This document shows positions 23,790 to 32,710 of a stretch of 64,000 nt of DNA, piece by piece. Location of the stretch: the NCBI RefSeq assembly GCF_008642295.1, contig NZ_CP029190.1, positions 5,935,501-5,999,500 on the forward strand, in the 5' to 3' direction. The translations under genes were made by a program, and so were the position numbers. This DNA is from Streptomyces venezuelae (lineage in GTDB: Bacteria > Actinomycetota > Actinomycetes > Streptomycetales > Streptomycetaceae). Each line of letters begins with the position of its first letter. Positions within the stretch are counted from its first letter, which is position 1. A model generated the notes under the pieces. It had not been told where the DNA came from and made no database searches. It saw only the letters and a list, made by a program, of their open reading frames with translations.

Positions 23790-26700
23790 ATGGCCTCGCT
23801 GCCGAACCCGCCCGCCGACACCCAGACCCGGGCCGACGCCCTCCGAGAGGCGCTCGCCACCCGCGTGGTCGTGGCCGACGGGGCCATGGGAACCATGCTC
23901 CAGGCGCAGGACCCGACGATGGAGGACTTCGAGCAGCTCGAAGGCTGCAACGAAATCCTCAACGTCACCCGCCCGGACATCGTGAGCTCGGTCCACGAGG
24001 CCTACTTCGGCGCAGGCGTCGACTGCGTCGAGACCAACACCTTCGGCACCAACTACGCGGCCCTGGCCGAGTACGAGATCGTCGAACGCAACTTCGAGCT
24101 GTCGGAGGCCGGCGCCCGCATCGCCCGCGAGGTCGCCGACCGCTTCACCGCCGAAACCGGCCGCCAGCGCTGGGTGCTCGGCTCCATGGGCCCCGGCACC
24201 AAGCTGCCCACCCTCGGCCACATCTCGTACGGCACCATCCGCGACGCCTACCAGATCAACGCCGAAGGCCTGATCAGCGGCGGCGCCGACGCCCTCCTGG
24301 TGGAGACCACCCAGGACCTGCTCCAGACCAAGTCCTCCATCATCGGCGCCCGCCGCGCCATGGAGGCCCTCGGCGTGAACATCCCGCTGATCTGCTCGGT
24401 GACCGTCGAGACCACCGGCACCATGCTGCTCGGCTCCGAGATCGGCGCGGCCCTCACCTCGCTGGAACCGCTCGGCATCGACATGATCGGCCTGAACTGC
24501 GCCACCGGCCCCGCCGAGATGAGCGAGCACCTGCGCTACCTCGCCCGGCACTCCCGCATCCCGCTCTCCTGCATGCCCAACGCCGGCCTGCCCGTCCTCG
24601 GCAAGGACGGCGCGCACTACCCGCTCTCCGCGAGCGAGCTCGCCGACGCCCAGGAGACCTTCGTCCGCGAGTACGGCCTGTCGCTGGTCGGCGGCTGCTG
24701 CGGCACCACCCCCGAGCACCTGCGCCAGGTCGCCGAGCGGGTCCACCAGCTCGCCCCCGCGGTCCGCGAGCCCCGCCCCGAGCCGGGCGCCTCCTCCCTC
24801 TACCAGACCGTTCCGTTCCGCCAGGACACCTCGTACATGGCGATCGGCGAGCGGACGAACGCCAACGGCTCGAAGAAGTTCCGCGAGGCCATGCTGGAGG
24901 CCCGCTGGGACGACTGCGTGGAGATGGCCCGGGACCAGATCCGCGAGGGCGCGCACATGCTGGACCTGTGCGTGGACTACGTCGGCCGCGACGGCGTCGC
25001 CGACATGGAGGAGCTGGCCGGCCGCTTCGCGACCGCCTCCACCCTGCCGATCGTGCTGGACTCCACCGAGGTCGGCGTCATCCGGGCCGGCCTGGAGAAG
25101 CTCGGCGGCCGTGCCGTCATCAACTCCGTCAACTACGAGGACGGCGACGGCCCCGACTCCCGGTTCGCCCAGGTCACCCGACTGGCCCAGGAACACGGCG
25201 CCGCGCTGATCGCCCTCACCATCGACGAGGACGGCCAGGCCCGCACCGTCGAGCACAAGGTCGCCATTGCCGAACGGCTCATCGAGGACCTGACCGGGAA
25301 CTGGGGCATCCGCGAGTCGGACATCCTCATCGACACCCTCACCTTCACCATCTGCACCGGCCAGGAGGAGTCCCGCAAGGACGGCATCGCGACGATCGAG
25401 GCGATCCGCGAGCTCAAGCGCCGCCACCCGGACGTCCAGACCACCCTCGGCCTGTCCAACATCTCCTTCGGCCTCAACCCGGCCGCCCGCGTCCTGCTGA
25501 ACTCCGTCTTCCTCGACGAGTGCGTCAAGGCCGGCCTGGACTCGGCGATCGTGCACGCCTCCAAGATCCTGCCGATCGCCCGGTTCGACGAGGAGCAGGT
25601 CACCACCGCCCTCGACCTGATCTACGACCGGCGGCGCCCCCAGCAGGGGGACGAACCGGCCTACGACCCCCTGCAGAAGCTGATGGCGCTCTTCGAGGGC
25701 GTCAACACCAAGTCGCTGAAGGCGGGCCGCGCCGAGGAACTCCTCGCCCTGCCGCTGGAGGAGCGCCTCCAGCGCCGCATCATCGACGGCGAGAAGAACG
25801 GCCTGGAATCCGACCTGGACGAGGCCCTCCAGACCCGCCCCGCCCTCGACATCGTCAACGACACCCTCCTCGAAGGCATGAAGGTGGTCGGCGAGCTCTT
25901 CGGCTCCGGCCAGATGCAGCTGCCGTTCGTGCTCCAGTCCGCCGAGGTCATGAAGACCGCCGTGGCCTACCTCGAACCGCACATGGAGAAGTCCGACGCG
26001 GAGGGCAAGGGCACCATCGTGCTCGCCACCGTCCGCGGCGACGTCCACGACATCGGCAAGAACCTCGTGGACATCATCCTCTCCAACAACGGCTACAACG
26101 TCGTCAACCTGGGCATCAAGCAGCCCGTCTCCGCGATCCTGGAAGCCGCCGAGGAACACAAGGCCGATGTCATCGGCATGTCCGGCCTGCTGGTGAAGTC
26201 CACCGTGATCATGAAGGAGAACCTGGAGGAGCTCAACCAGCGCAAGATGGCCGCCGACTACCCGGTCATCCTCGGCGGTGCCGCCCTCACCCGCGCCTAC
26301 GTCGAACAGGACCTCCACGAGATCTACGAGGGCGAGGTCCGCTACGCCCGCGACGCCTTCGAGGGCCTGCGCCTGATGGACGCCCTGATCGCCGTCAAGC
26401 GCGGCGTCCCCGGCGCCACCCTGCCCGAGCTCAAGCAGCGCCGGGTCGCCAAGCGCGACGTCCCGGTCCTGGACGTGGAGGAGCCGGAGCCGGGCGGCCG
26501 GTCCGACGTGGCCGTGGACAACCCGGTCCCCACCCCGCCGTTCTGGGGCACCCGCGTGGTCAAGGGCATCCCGCTCAAGGACTACGCCTCCTGGCTGGAC
26601 GAGGGCGCCCTGTTCAAGGGCCAGTGGGGCCTCAAGCAGGCCCGCGCCGGCGGCGCCACGTACGAGGAGCTCGTCGAAACCGAGGGCCGGCCCCGGCTGC

Positions 26701-27317
26701 GCGGCCTGCTGGAGAAGCTGCACACCGAGAACCTGCTGGAAGCCGCCGTGGTCTACGGCTACTTCCCCTGCGTCTCCAAGGGCGAGGACCTGATCATCCT
26801 CGACGACCAGGGCAACGAGCGGACCCGGTTCACCTTCCCCCGCCAGCGCCGCGGGCGCCGCCTCTGCCTCGCCGACTTCTTCCGCCCGGAGGAGTCCGGC
26901 GAGACCGACGTCGTCGGCCTCCAGGTGGTCACCGTCGGCTCCAGGATCGGCGAGGCCACCGCCCGGCTCTTCGCCGACAACGCCTACCGCGAGTACATGG
27001 AGCTGCACGGCCTCTCCGTCCAGCTCGCCGAGGCCATGGCCGAGTACTGGCACGCCCGGGTCCGCTCCGAGCTCGGCTTCGCCGGCGAGGACCCCGCCGA
27101 CGTCGAGGACATGTTCGCGCTCAAGTACCGGGGCGCCCGCTTCTCCCTCGGCTACGGGGCCTGCCCCGACCTGGAGGACCGCGCCAAGATCGCCGACCTG
27201 CTCCAGCCGGAGCGGATCGGGGTCCACCTCTCGGAGGAGTTCCAGCTCCACCCCGAGCAGTCGACCGACGCGATCGTGATCCACCACCCCGAAGCGAAGT
27301 ATTTCAACGCACGCTGA
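23790..27317 (+). CDS. metH: Cobalamin-dependent methionine synthase (MetH)
   Basis: This 1175-residue cytoplasmic enzyme transfers methyl from methyltetrahydrofolate through cobalamin to homocysteine. Domains in order: homocysteine-binding (about residues 1-325; zinc cysteines in GLNCATGP near 235 and GGCCGTTPEH near 301); pterin-binding (about 345-610; DLCVDYVGRDG, INSVNYEDGDG); cobalamin-binding (about 640-870; DVHDIGKN near 751, whose histidine ligates cobalt); and an AdoMet reactivation domain (about 890-1175). Full length. ATG 23790 follows GGGAGC. No cobalamin riboswitch is evident in the 250-base upstream gap. The gene is divergent from gylR. Confidence 0.97.
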   Translation: MASLPNPPADTQTRADALREALATRVVVADGAMGTMLQAQDPTMEDFEQLEGCNEILNVTRPDIVSSVHEAYFGAGVDCVETNTFGTNYAALAEYEIVERNFELSEAGARIAREVADRFTAETGRQRWVLGSMGPGTKLPTLGHISYGTIRDAYQINAEGLISGGADALLVETTQDLLQTKSSIIGARRAMEALGVNIPLICSVTVETTGTMLLGSEIGAALTSLEPLGIDMIGLNCATGPAEMSEHLRYLARHSRIPLSCMPNAGLPVLGKDGAHYPLSASELADAQETFVREYGLSLVGGCCGTTPEHLRQVAERVHQLAPAVREPRPEPGASSLYQTVPFRQDTSYMAIGERTNANGSKKFREAMLEARWDDCVEMARDQIREGAHMLDLCVDYVGRDGVADMEELAGRFATASTLPIVLDSTEVGVIRAGLEKLGGRAVINSVNYEDGDGPDSRFAQVTRLAQEHGAALIALTIDEDGQARTVEHKVAIAERLIEDLTGNWGIRESDILIDTLTFTICTGQEESRKDGIATIEAIRELKRRHPDVQTTLGLSNISFGLNPAARVLLNSVFLDECVKAGLDSAIVHASKILPIARFDEEQVTTALDLIYDRRRPQQGDEPAYDPLQKLMALFEGVNTKSLKAGRAEELLALPLEERLQRRIIDGEKNGLESDLDEALQTRPALDIVNDTLLEGMKVVGELFGSGQMQLPFVLQSAEVMKTAVAYLEPHMEKSDAEGKGTIVLATVRGDVHDIGKNLVDIILSNNGYNVVNLGIKQPVSAILEAAEEHKADVIGMSGLLVKSTVIMKENLEELNQRKMAADYPVILGGAALTRAYVEQDLHEIYEGEVRYARDAFEGLRLMDALIAVKRGVPGATLPELKQRRVAKRDVPVLDVEEPEPGGRSDVAVDNPVPTPPFWGTRVVKGIPLKDYASWLDEGALFKGQWGLKQARAGGATYEELVETEGRPRLRGLLEKLHTENLLEAAVVYGYFPCVSKGEDLIILDDQGNERTRFTFPRQRRGRRLCLADFFRPEESGETDVVGLQVVTVGSRIGEATARLFADNAYREYMELHGLSVQLAEAMAEYWHARVRSELGFAGEDPADVEDMFALKYRGARFSLGYGACPDLEDRAKIADLLQPERIGVHLSEEFQLHPEQSTDAIVIHHPEAKYFNAR

Positions 27318-27430
27318 GACGGATCGACGTACACTTGTCGGTCCCATACAGGCCGGTCGCCTGTCTTTCCCGGGCACGCCCAGGGGAGAGAGGTGACCGG
27401 CCTTCTCGTCCCTTCCGAGAGGTCGTGCGC

Positions 27431-28132
27431 ATGACCAGCACCGTTCCCGCCCCCGTCGCCCGCACGGCAGACGGCTCGGCCCTCCAGGCGGTGCTGCTGG
27501 ACATGGACGGCACCCTCGTCGACACGGAGGACTTCTGGTGGGACGCCGAGGTGGCGGTCTTCGGAGAGCTCGGCCACCGCCTCAACGAGTCCTGGCGGTC
27601 CATCGTGGTCGGCGGCCCGATGACCCGCAGCGCCCGCTTCCTCATCGACTCCACCGGAGCCGACATCTCCGTCGGCGAACTGAGCGTGCTGCTCAACGAG
27701 CGCTTCGAGGCGCGGATCGCCGACCAGGTACCGCTGATGCCCGGCGCCGAGCGGCTGCTGTCCGAGCTGGCCCGGAACAACGTACCCACCGCCCTGGTCT
27801 CCGCCTCCCACCGCCGGGTCATCGACCGCATCCTGCAGTCCCTGGGCCCCGACCGGTTCGCCTTCACCGTCGCCGGCGACGAGGTGCCGCGCACCAAGCC
27901 GCACCCCGACCCCTACCTGTTCGCCGCCCGGGCCCTGGGCGCCCACCCCTCGCGCTGCGCCGTGGTCGAGGACACCGCCACCGGAGTCGCCGCCGCCGAG
28001 GCCGCCGGCTGCCGCGTCGTGGCCGTACCCTCGGTCGGCCTGATCGACCCCGCCCCCGGCCGGACCGTCGTCGGCTCGCTGGAGGACGTGGACCTCCCCT
28101 TCCTGCGCTCCCTCATCACCCGGCTGAACTGA
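27431..28132 (+). CDS. HAD-family hydrolase (phosphatase-like)
   Basis: This 233-residue cytoplasmic protein of haloacid dehalogenase subfamily I has motif 1 VLLDMDGTLVDTEDFWW (DxDGTLxDT, about residues 23-34), motif 2 threonine/serine in TALVSASHRRV, motif 3 lysine in RTKPHPDPYLF and motif 4 acidic pair in VVEDTATG. The cap helices between motifs 1 and 2 resemble beta-phosphoglucomutase-type enzymes. The substrate is unknown. ATG 27431 has GAGAGG about 8 bases upstream. It follows metH on the same strand but with its own possible leader; no specific tie to methionine metabolism is known. Confidence 0.87.
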   Translation: MTSTVPAPVARTADGSALQAVLLDMDGTLVDTEDFWWDAEVAVFGELGHRLNESWRSIVVGGPMTRSARFLIDSTGADISVGELSVLLNERFEARIADQVPLMPGAERLLSELARNNVPTALVSASHRRVIDRILQSLGPDRFAFTVAGDEVPRTKPHPDPYLFAARALGAHPSRCAVVEDTATGVAAAEAAGCRVVAVPSVGLIDPAPGRTVVGSLEDVDLPFLRSLITRLN

Positions 28133-28162
28133 CGCGTGAACTGACCGCGTGAACTGACCGCG
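28125..28162 (+). repeat. Three tandem 12-13-bp copies at a stop codon
   Basis: TGAACTGACGCG, TGAACTGACCGCG and TGAACTGACCGCG run head to tail, beginning in the last codons of the HAD gene and covering its stop. Confidence 0.8.
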
Positions 28163-28648
28163 CACACGGCGTACCAGCCCGTAGCCGAACGGAACACCGC
28201 CCGGCCCCCGGTCCCGCGGAAGGATCTCTTGTACGAGGCACCGGAGGCCGAAATTCCATCCTTGCCCGGAGAGTTGCTCAGGGTGACCTTGGTCACCCGT
28301 GCAACCGCCCGGAAGCCCCTTTGGGCCCCCCATACCCTTCCCTTGTGTCCGGATTGATCAGCTCCTGACCGAATCCACCGGGGCCCGGGGGTGACCAGGC
28401 AGTTCCCTCCCATCACGGTGCGATTACACCCCAAGTCCGGCCAGTTCCAGCCATCCCGTCCCAGGCCACTAATGTCGTCGCGGGCACCTCGCCGCACCTC
28501 AGCCGCCCCGGACACACACCCACGTGCCGGGACCGCCTGGACCGATCGTCTTTACACCGGCCCGATCGTTCCGCCCAGAACGGGCGACCGCCGCGACGCG
28601 CCCTCTGTACCGCTGTGAACAAGTGCCGGTTGAGGGAGAACTTCCAGG
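28133..28648 (+). promoter_or_regulatory. Upstream region of the tandem solute-binding genes
   Basis: This 516-base gap has no supported gene. It holds the tail of the tandem repeat, a perfect palindrome at 28281-28298, a TACCCT-like box near 28334, and a direct repeat CCGATCGT at about 28542 and 28562, about 90 bases before the first solute-binding gene. It is probably a regulated promoter region. Confidence 0.5.
28281..28298. promoter_or_regulatory. Perfect 8+8 palindrome, operator candidate
   Basis: GGGTGACCTTGGTCACCC has perfect 8-base arms around TT. It lies 350 bases before the first solute-binding protein gene. TTGCTC, a possible -35 box, lies just upstream. The protein that binds is unknown. 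Confidence 0.6.
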
Positions 28649-30253
28649 ATGAACCGCAAGACCATGGTGCTGACGGCCGCGGCCGGACTGCTCACCCCCG
28701 CGCTGACCGCATGCGGCAGCGCCGGCGGCGGAGGAGCAGGATCCGGAGCGATCGTCGTCGGAACCACCGACCGGTTCGAGGCCGCCGCATTCGCCCCCGC
28801 ACCCTTCGACCCGGCCTACGCCTACGACGCCGGCGCCTGGAACGTGCTCCGCCAGACCGTCCAGACCCTGATGCACACTCCCCGCGGCGGCGGCCAGCCC
28901 GTCCCCGAGGCCGCCTCGGACTGCCGGTTCACCGACACCACCAACCAGACCTACCGCTGCACCCTGCGGCCCGGCCTCACCTTCGCCAACGGCGACCCGC
29001 TCGGCCCCGAGGACGTCAAGTTCTCCATCGACCGGGTCCTGGCCATCAAGGACGAGAACGGCCCCGCAAGCCTCCTCTCCACCCTCGACAAGATCGAGAC
29101 CAAGGGCGAGGACACGGTGGTCTTCCACCTCAAGACGCCCGACGCGACCTTCCCGCACAAGCTGGCCACCCCCGCCACCGGCATCGTCAACAGCAAGACG
29201 TACGACGCCAGGAAGCTCCGCGAGGGCTTCGAGGTCGACGGCTCCGGCCCGTACACGATGAAGGCCGAAGTCAAGGACAACCAGCTGGTCCGGGCCGTCT
29301 TCAGCCGCAACACCCACTACAAGGGCGACCTCAAGCCGCAGAACGACAAGGTCGAACTGCGCATGTTCGAGGACTCCGAGTCCATGGGCAAGGCACTCAC
29401 CGACGGGTCCATCCACATGGTCTCCCGCACCCTGTCGCCCGCCCAGATCCAGCAGTTCTCGGCCACCCCGCCCAAGGGCGTCAAGCTGGTCCCGCTGCCC
29501 GGCCTGGAAATCCGCTACCTCGGCTTCAACACCGAAGCCCCCGTCGTCAAGGACAAGGCCGTCCGCCAGGCCCTGGCCGCCTCCATCGACCGCGGCAAGC
29601 TCATCGGCAAGGTCTACGGCAAGAGCGCCCAGCCCCTCTACTCACTCGTCCCCAGCAGCGTCTCCGGGCACGTCAACTCCTTCTACAACAAGTACGGCGA
29701 CGGAGACCCGCAGACCGCCGCGAACCTGCTGCGCCAGGCCGGCATCAAGACCCCCGTCAAGCTCACCCTCAACTACACCAAGGACCACTACGGCGACGGC
29801 ACGGCCGCCGAGTTCGAGGCCATCAAGGCCCAGCTCAACGCCACCAAGCTGTTCGACGTGACCGTCCAGGGCACCGACTGGGCCGACTTCCGGCCGGCCC
29901 AGAAGAAGGGCGACTACGCCGCCTACGGGCTCGGCTGGTTCCCCGACTACGCGGACGCCGACAACTTCCTCGCTCCCTTCCTGGAGCAGGACAACTTCCT
30001 GGGCACGCCGTACGCGAACAGCACGGTGCGCACCAAGCTGATCCCCGAATCCCGGCGCGCGGCCGACCGAAACCACGCCGCCTCCGCCATCGGGGAGATG
30101 CAGGACATCGTCGCCGAGGACGTGCCCGTCCTGCCGCTCTGGCAGGGCAAGCAGTACGTCGCCGCGCGCGACGGCATCACCGGGGTGGAGTGGTCCGTGA
30201 ACTCCATCTCCGACCTCCAGCTCTGGGAACTCGGCCGCGGCGTCAGCGGCTGA
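28649..30253 (+). CDS. ABC transporter solute-binding lipoprotein, family 5 (peptide/nickel type)
   Basis: This 534-residue secreted lipoprotein should deliver a peptide-like ligand to an ABC importer. Its signal peptide (MNRKTMVLTAAAGLLTPA) ends in the lipobox LTAC, with the lipidated cysteine at about residue 24. The SBP family 5 core shows FDPAYAYDAGAWNVL, GLTFANGDPLGPEDVKFSIDRVL and the C-terminal WFPDYADADNFL and WQGKQYVAARDGITGV. No permease or ATPase gene is nearby, and the next gene is a close paralogue. ATG 28649 follows GGGAGAACTTCCAGG. The ligand is unknown. Confidence 0.88.
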   Translation: MNRKTMVLTAAAGLLTPALTACGSAGGGGAGSGAIVVGTTDRFEAAAFAPAPFDPAYAYDAGAWNVLRQTVQTLMHTPRGGGQPVPEAASDCRFTDTTNQTYRCTLRPGLTFANGDPLGPEDVKFSIDRVLAIKDENGPASLLSTLDKIETKGEDTVVFHLKTPDATFPHKLATPATGIVNSKTYDARKLREGFEVDGSGPYTMKAEVKDNQLVRAVFSRNTHYKGDLKPQNDKVELRMFEDSESMGKALTDGSIHMVSRTLSPAQIQQFSATPPKGVKLVPLPGLEIRYLGFNTEAPVVKDKAVRQALAASIDRGKLIGKVYGKSAQPLYSLVPSSVSGHVNSFYNKYGDGDPQTAANLLRQAGIKTPVKLTLNYTKDHYGDGTAAEFEAIKAQLNATKLFDVTVQGTDWADFRPAQKKGDYAAYGLGWFPDYADADNFLAPFLEQDNFLGTPYANSTVRTKLIPESRRAADRNHAASAIGEMQDIVAEDVPVLPLWQGKQYVAARDGITGVEWSVNSISDLQLWELGRGVSG

Positions 30254-30323
30254 AACCTGCGGCAACCGGCAGCGGGCGTCGCGGCCGGCGATCAAGGCGT
30301 ACAAGACTGTGAAGGACATTTCC

Positions 30324-31904
30324 GTGAAGATTCGTAACCAGTGGTTGGTGGCCCCGCTCGGCGCGGTCACCGCAGCGGCGCTGCTCAGCGGTTGCGGCGC
30401 GCAGGAGAGCACCGGGGCCGGCAACCAGTCGGTGACCATGGGAATGTCCGACGAGGTGAAGGCGACCGACCCCGCGTCGGGCTACGACCCGGGCTCCTGG
30501 CTGCTGTTCAACAACGTCTTCCAGTCCCTGCTGCACTTCCCCAAGGGATCCACCACCCCGTCCCCCGAGGCCGCCGAGACCTGCGGCTTCGACGGCAGCG
30601 ACAGCAAGCGGTTCTCCTGCACCCTGCGCGACGGGCTGAAGTTCAGCAACGGCAACGCCCTCACCTCCAAGGACGTCAAGTACTCCTTCGAGCGCACCCT
30701 GAAGATCAACGACGAGAACGGCCCGGCCGTGATGCTCTCGTCGATCGCCGGCATCGACACCCCCGACGAGAAGACCGTCGTCTTCCGCCTCAAGACCTCC
30801 GACGCGACCTTCCCCAGCAAGATCGCATCCGGTGCGGGCTCCATCGTCGACCACCGCGAATACCCGGCCGACAAGCTCCGCACCGACGGCAAGGCCGTCG
30901 GCTCCGGTGTCTACAAGCTGGACTCCTTCGGCGAGAAGAGCGCCAGCCTCTCCGTCAACGACTCCTACAAGGGCCAGGCCAAGCCCAAGAACACCGGCGT
31001 CACCATCAAGTTCTTCAACGAGGACCAGGCCGCCCTGAAGAAGGCCCTCGACGACGGCGGAGTCGACTTCGCCTTCCGCGGCCTGGCCCCCCAGGACATC
31101 CCCGCGCCCGCCGCCTCCAACGGCTCCGACGGCAAGCCCTCCGCCGTCCAGGGCACCGGCGCCGAGGTCGAACACCTCGTCTTCAACATGAACGACCCCA
31201 TCGCCGGCAAGCTCCCCGTCCGCAAGGCCATCGCCTACCTGCTGGACCGCGAAGCCCTCACCAAGACCGTCTACCAGGGCACCGCCACCCCGCTCTACTC
31301 GATGGTCCCGGCCGGTATCAGCGGCCACACCACCTCCTTCTTCGACAAGTACGGCTCCTCCCCGCAGCCCGACAAGGCCAAGGAGGTCCTGGAGAAGGGC
31401 GGGATCAAGAGCAAGGTCAAGGTGACCCTCTGGTCCACCCCCACCCGCTACGGCCCGGCCACCGACCAGCAGTTCCAGGTCATAGCCAAGCAGCTCAACG
31501 ACAGCGGGCTCTTCCAGGCCGACGTCAAGTCGGTCGAGTTCGACCAGTACGAGAAGGACATCGAGGCCGGCAAGTACGGCATCTACGTCAAGGGCTGGGT
31601 CCCGGACTACCCGGACGCCGACAACTTCACCCAGCCGTTCTTCGGCAAGGACAACGTCCTGAAGAACAACTACCTCAACAAGGAAATCAGCGAGCGGATC
31701 ATCCCGGCCACCTCGGCCCTCTCCGACCGCACCGCCACCTCCACCGACTACGCCCGCCTCCAGGACATCGTGGCCGACGAGCTGCCGATCCTCCCCCTCT
31801 GGCAGAGCAAGCAGTACGCGGTGGCACGCCCGAACGTCACCGGCCTCCAGTGGTCCCTGGACGCCTCCACCGTCTTCCGCTTCTGGGAGATCAGCAAGGG
31901 CTGA
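30324..31904 (+). CDS. Second ABC solute-binding lipoprotein, family 5
   Basis: This 526-residue paralogue of the preceding gene has the same architecture. The signal peptide starts MKIRNQWLVAPLGAVTAAA and the lipobox is LLSGC. The family core includes DPASGYDPGSWLLFNNVFQ, GLKFSNGNALTSKDVKYSFE, WVPDYPDADNFTQPF and the final WQSKQYAVARPNVTGLQW. GTG 30324 is preferred over GTG 30309 because AAGGA lies 7 bases before it and it gives a short positively charged signal peptide. It is 70 bases after the first paralogue, so probably one transcript. No transporter subunits follow; a strong terminator and a convergent regulator do. Confidence 0.88.
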   Translation: MKIRNQWLVAPLGAVTAAALLSGCGAQESTGAGNQSVTMGMSDEVKATDPASGYDPGSWLLFNNVFQSLLHFPKGSTTPSPEAAETCGFDGSDSKRFSCTLRDGLKFSNGNALTSKDVKYSFERTLKINDENGPAVMLSSIAGIDTPDEKTVVFRLKTSDATFPSKIASGAGSIVDHREYPADKLRTDGKAVGSGVYKLDSFGEKSASLSVNDSYKGQAKPKNTGVTIKFFNEDQAALKKALDDGGVDFAFRGLAPQDIPAPAASNGSDGKPSAVQGTGAEVEHLVFNMNDPIAGKLPVRKAIAYLLDREALTKTVYQGTATPLYSMVPAGISGHTTSFFDKYGSSPQPDKAKEVLEKGGIKSKVKVTLWSTPTRYGPATDQQFQVIAKQLNDSGLFQADVKSVEFDQYEKDIEAGKYGIYVKGWVPDYPDADNFTQPFFGKDNVLKNNYLNKEISERIIPATSALSDRTATSTDYARLQDIVADELPILPLWQSKQYAVARPNVTGLQWSLDASTVFRFWEISKG

Positions 31905-31912
31905 GCCCAAGC

Positions 31913-31945
31913 CGGCCGGGCACGCAGCTACTGCGCGCCCGGCCG
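31913..31945. terminator. Bidirectional terminator
   Basis: CGGCCGGGC (31913-31921) pairs with GCCCGGCCG (31937-31945), and inside it GCAG pairs with CTGC. It ends the solute-binding pair and overlaps the 3' end of the convergent response-regulator gene. Confidence 0.75.
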
Positions 31946-32599
31946 CACCAGCCCGCTCTCATACGCGTACACCGCCGCCTGCACCCGGTCCCGCAGGCCC
32001 AGCTTCGTCAGCACATGACCCACATGCGTCTTCACCGTCGTCTCGCTGACGAACAGATCCGCCGCGATCTCCGCGTTCGACAGCCCCCGGGCCACCAGCT
32101 TCAACACCTCGACCTCACGCTCGGTCAACGTGCCCAGCGTGTCCGGAAGGCTCTCCTCACCGGACGGCAGGTGCCCCGCGTACTTGTCCAGCAGCCGCCG
32201 CGTGATCGACGGCGCGAGCATCGCCTCGCCCCCCGCCACCACCCGGATCGCCTGCACCAGCTCATTGGCCGGCGCATCCTTCAGCAGGAACCCGCTCGCA
32301 CCCGCCCGCAGCGCCTCCACCACGTACTCGTCCAGATCGAACGTGGTCAGCACCAGCACCTTCGCCGGACCGTCCCGGCCCGGCCCGGTGATCTGCCGGG
32401 TCGCCTCCACCCCGTCCATCCGCGGCATCCGGATGTCCATCAGCACCACGTCCGGCTGCAGCGCACGCACCTGGTCCAGCGCCTGCAGACCGTCCCCGGC
32501 CTCGCCGACGACCGCAAGGTCCTGCTCGGCCTCCAGAATCATCCGGAACCCGGTACGCAGCAGCGGCTGGTCGTCGACCAGAAGGACGCGGATCGCCAC
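31928..32599 (-). CDS. NarL/LuxR-family response regulator (orphan)
   Basis: This 223-residue two-component regulator has a receiver domain (about residues 1-120) with VLLVDDQPLLRTG (acid pocket), the phosphorylatable aspartate in PDVVLMDIRMPRMDG, the threonine in VLVLTTFD and the lysine in FLLKDAP. The C-terminal LuxR-type helix-turn-helix (about 155-220) shows LTEREVEVLKLVARGLSNAE and VSETTVKTHVGHVLTKLGL. GTG 32599 is chosen because GGGGAG lies about 7 bases before it. No histidine kinase gene adjoins; the genes on both sides are unrelated. The convergent solute-binding genes could be targets, but that is a guess from position. Confidence 0.88.
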   Translation of the reverse strand: MAIRVLLVDDQPLLRTGFRMILEAEQDLAVVGEAGDGLQALDQVRALQPDVVLMDIRMPRMDGVEATRQITGPGRDGPAKVLVLTTFDLDEYVVEALRAGASGFLLKDAPANELVQAIRVVAGGEAMLAPSITRRLLDKYAGHLPSGEESLPDTLGTLTEREVEVLKLVARGLSNAEIAADLFVSETTVKTHVGHVLTKLGLRDRVQAAVYAYESGLVRPGAQ

Positions 32600-32710
32600 A
32601 GGATCTCCCCAGGAATTGTCGTAAAGGCGGCTTCGGCAGCTTCGGCGGCTTCGGCGGCAACACCGGCTCCGACGGACACCGGCGCCGCCCATTCTGCCCT
32701 CATCGGACGA

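Noticed and set aside
23205..27377. A 1390-residue minus-strand frame opposite metH
   Set aside because: It is antisense to an unmistakable MetH, with low-complexity Asp/Gly/Val composition.
28649..30253. The binding-protein genes as part of a full dipeptide ABC operon
   Set aside because: No permease or ATP-binding gene occurs in the window on either side.
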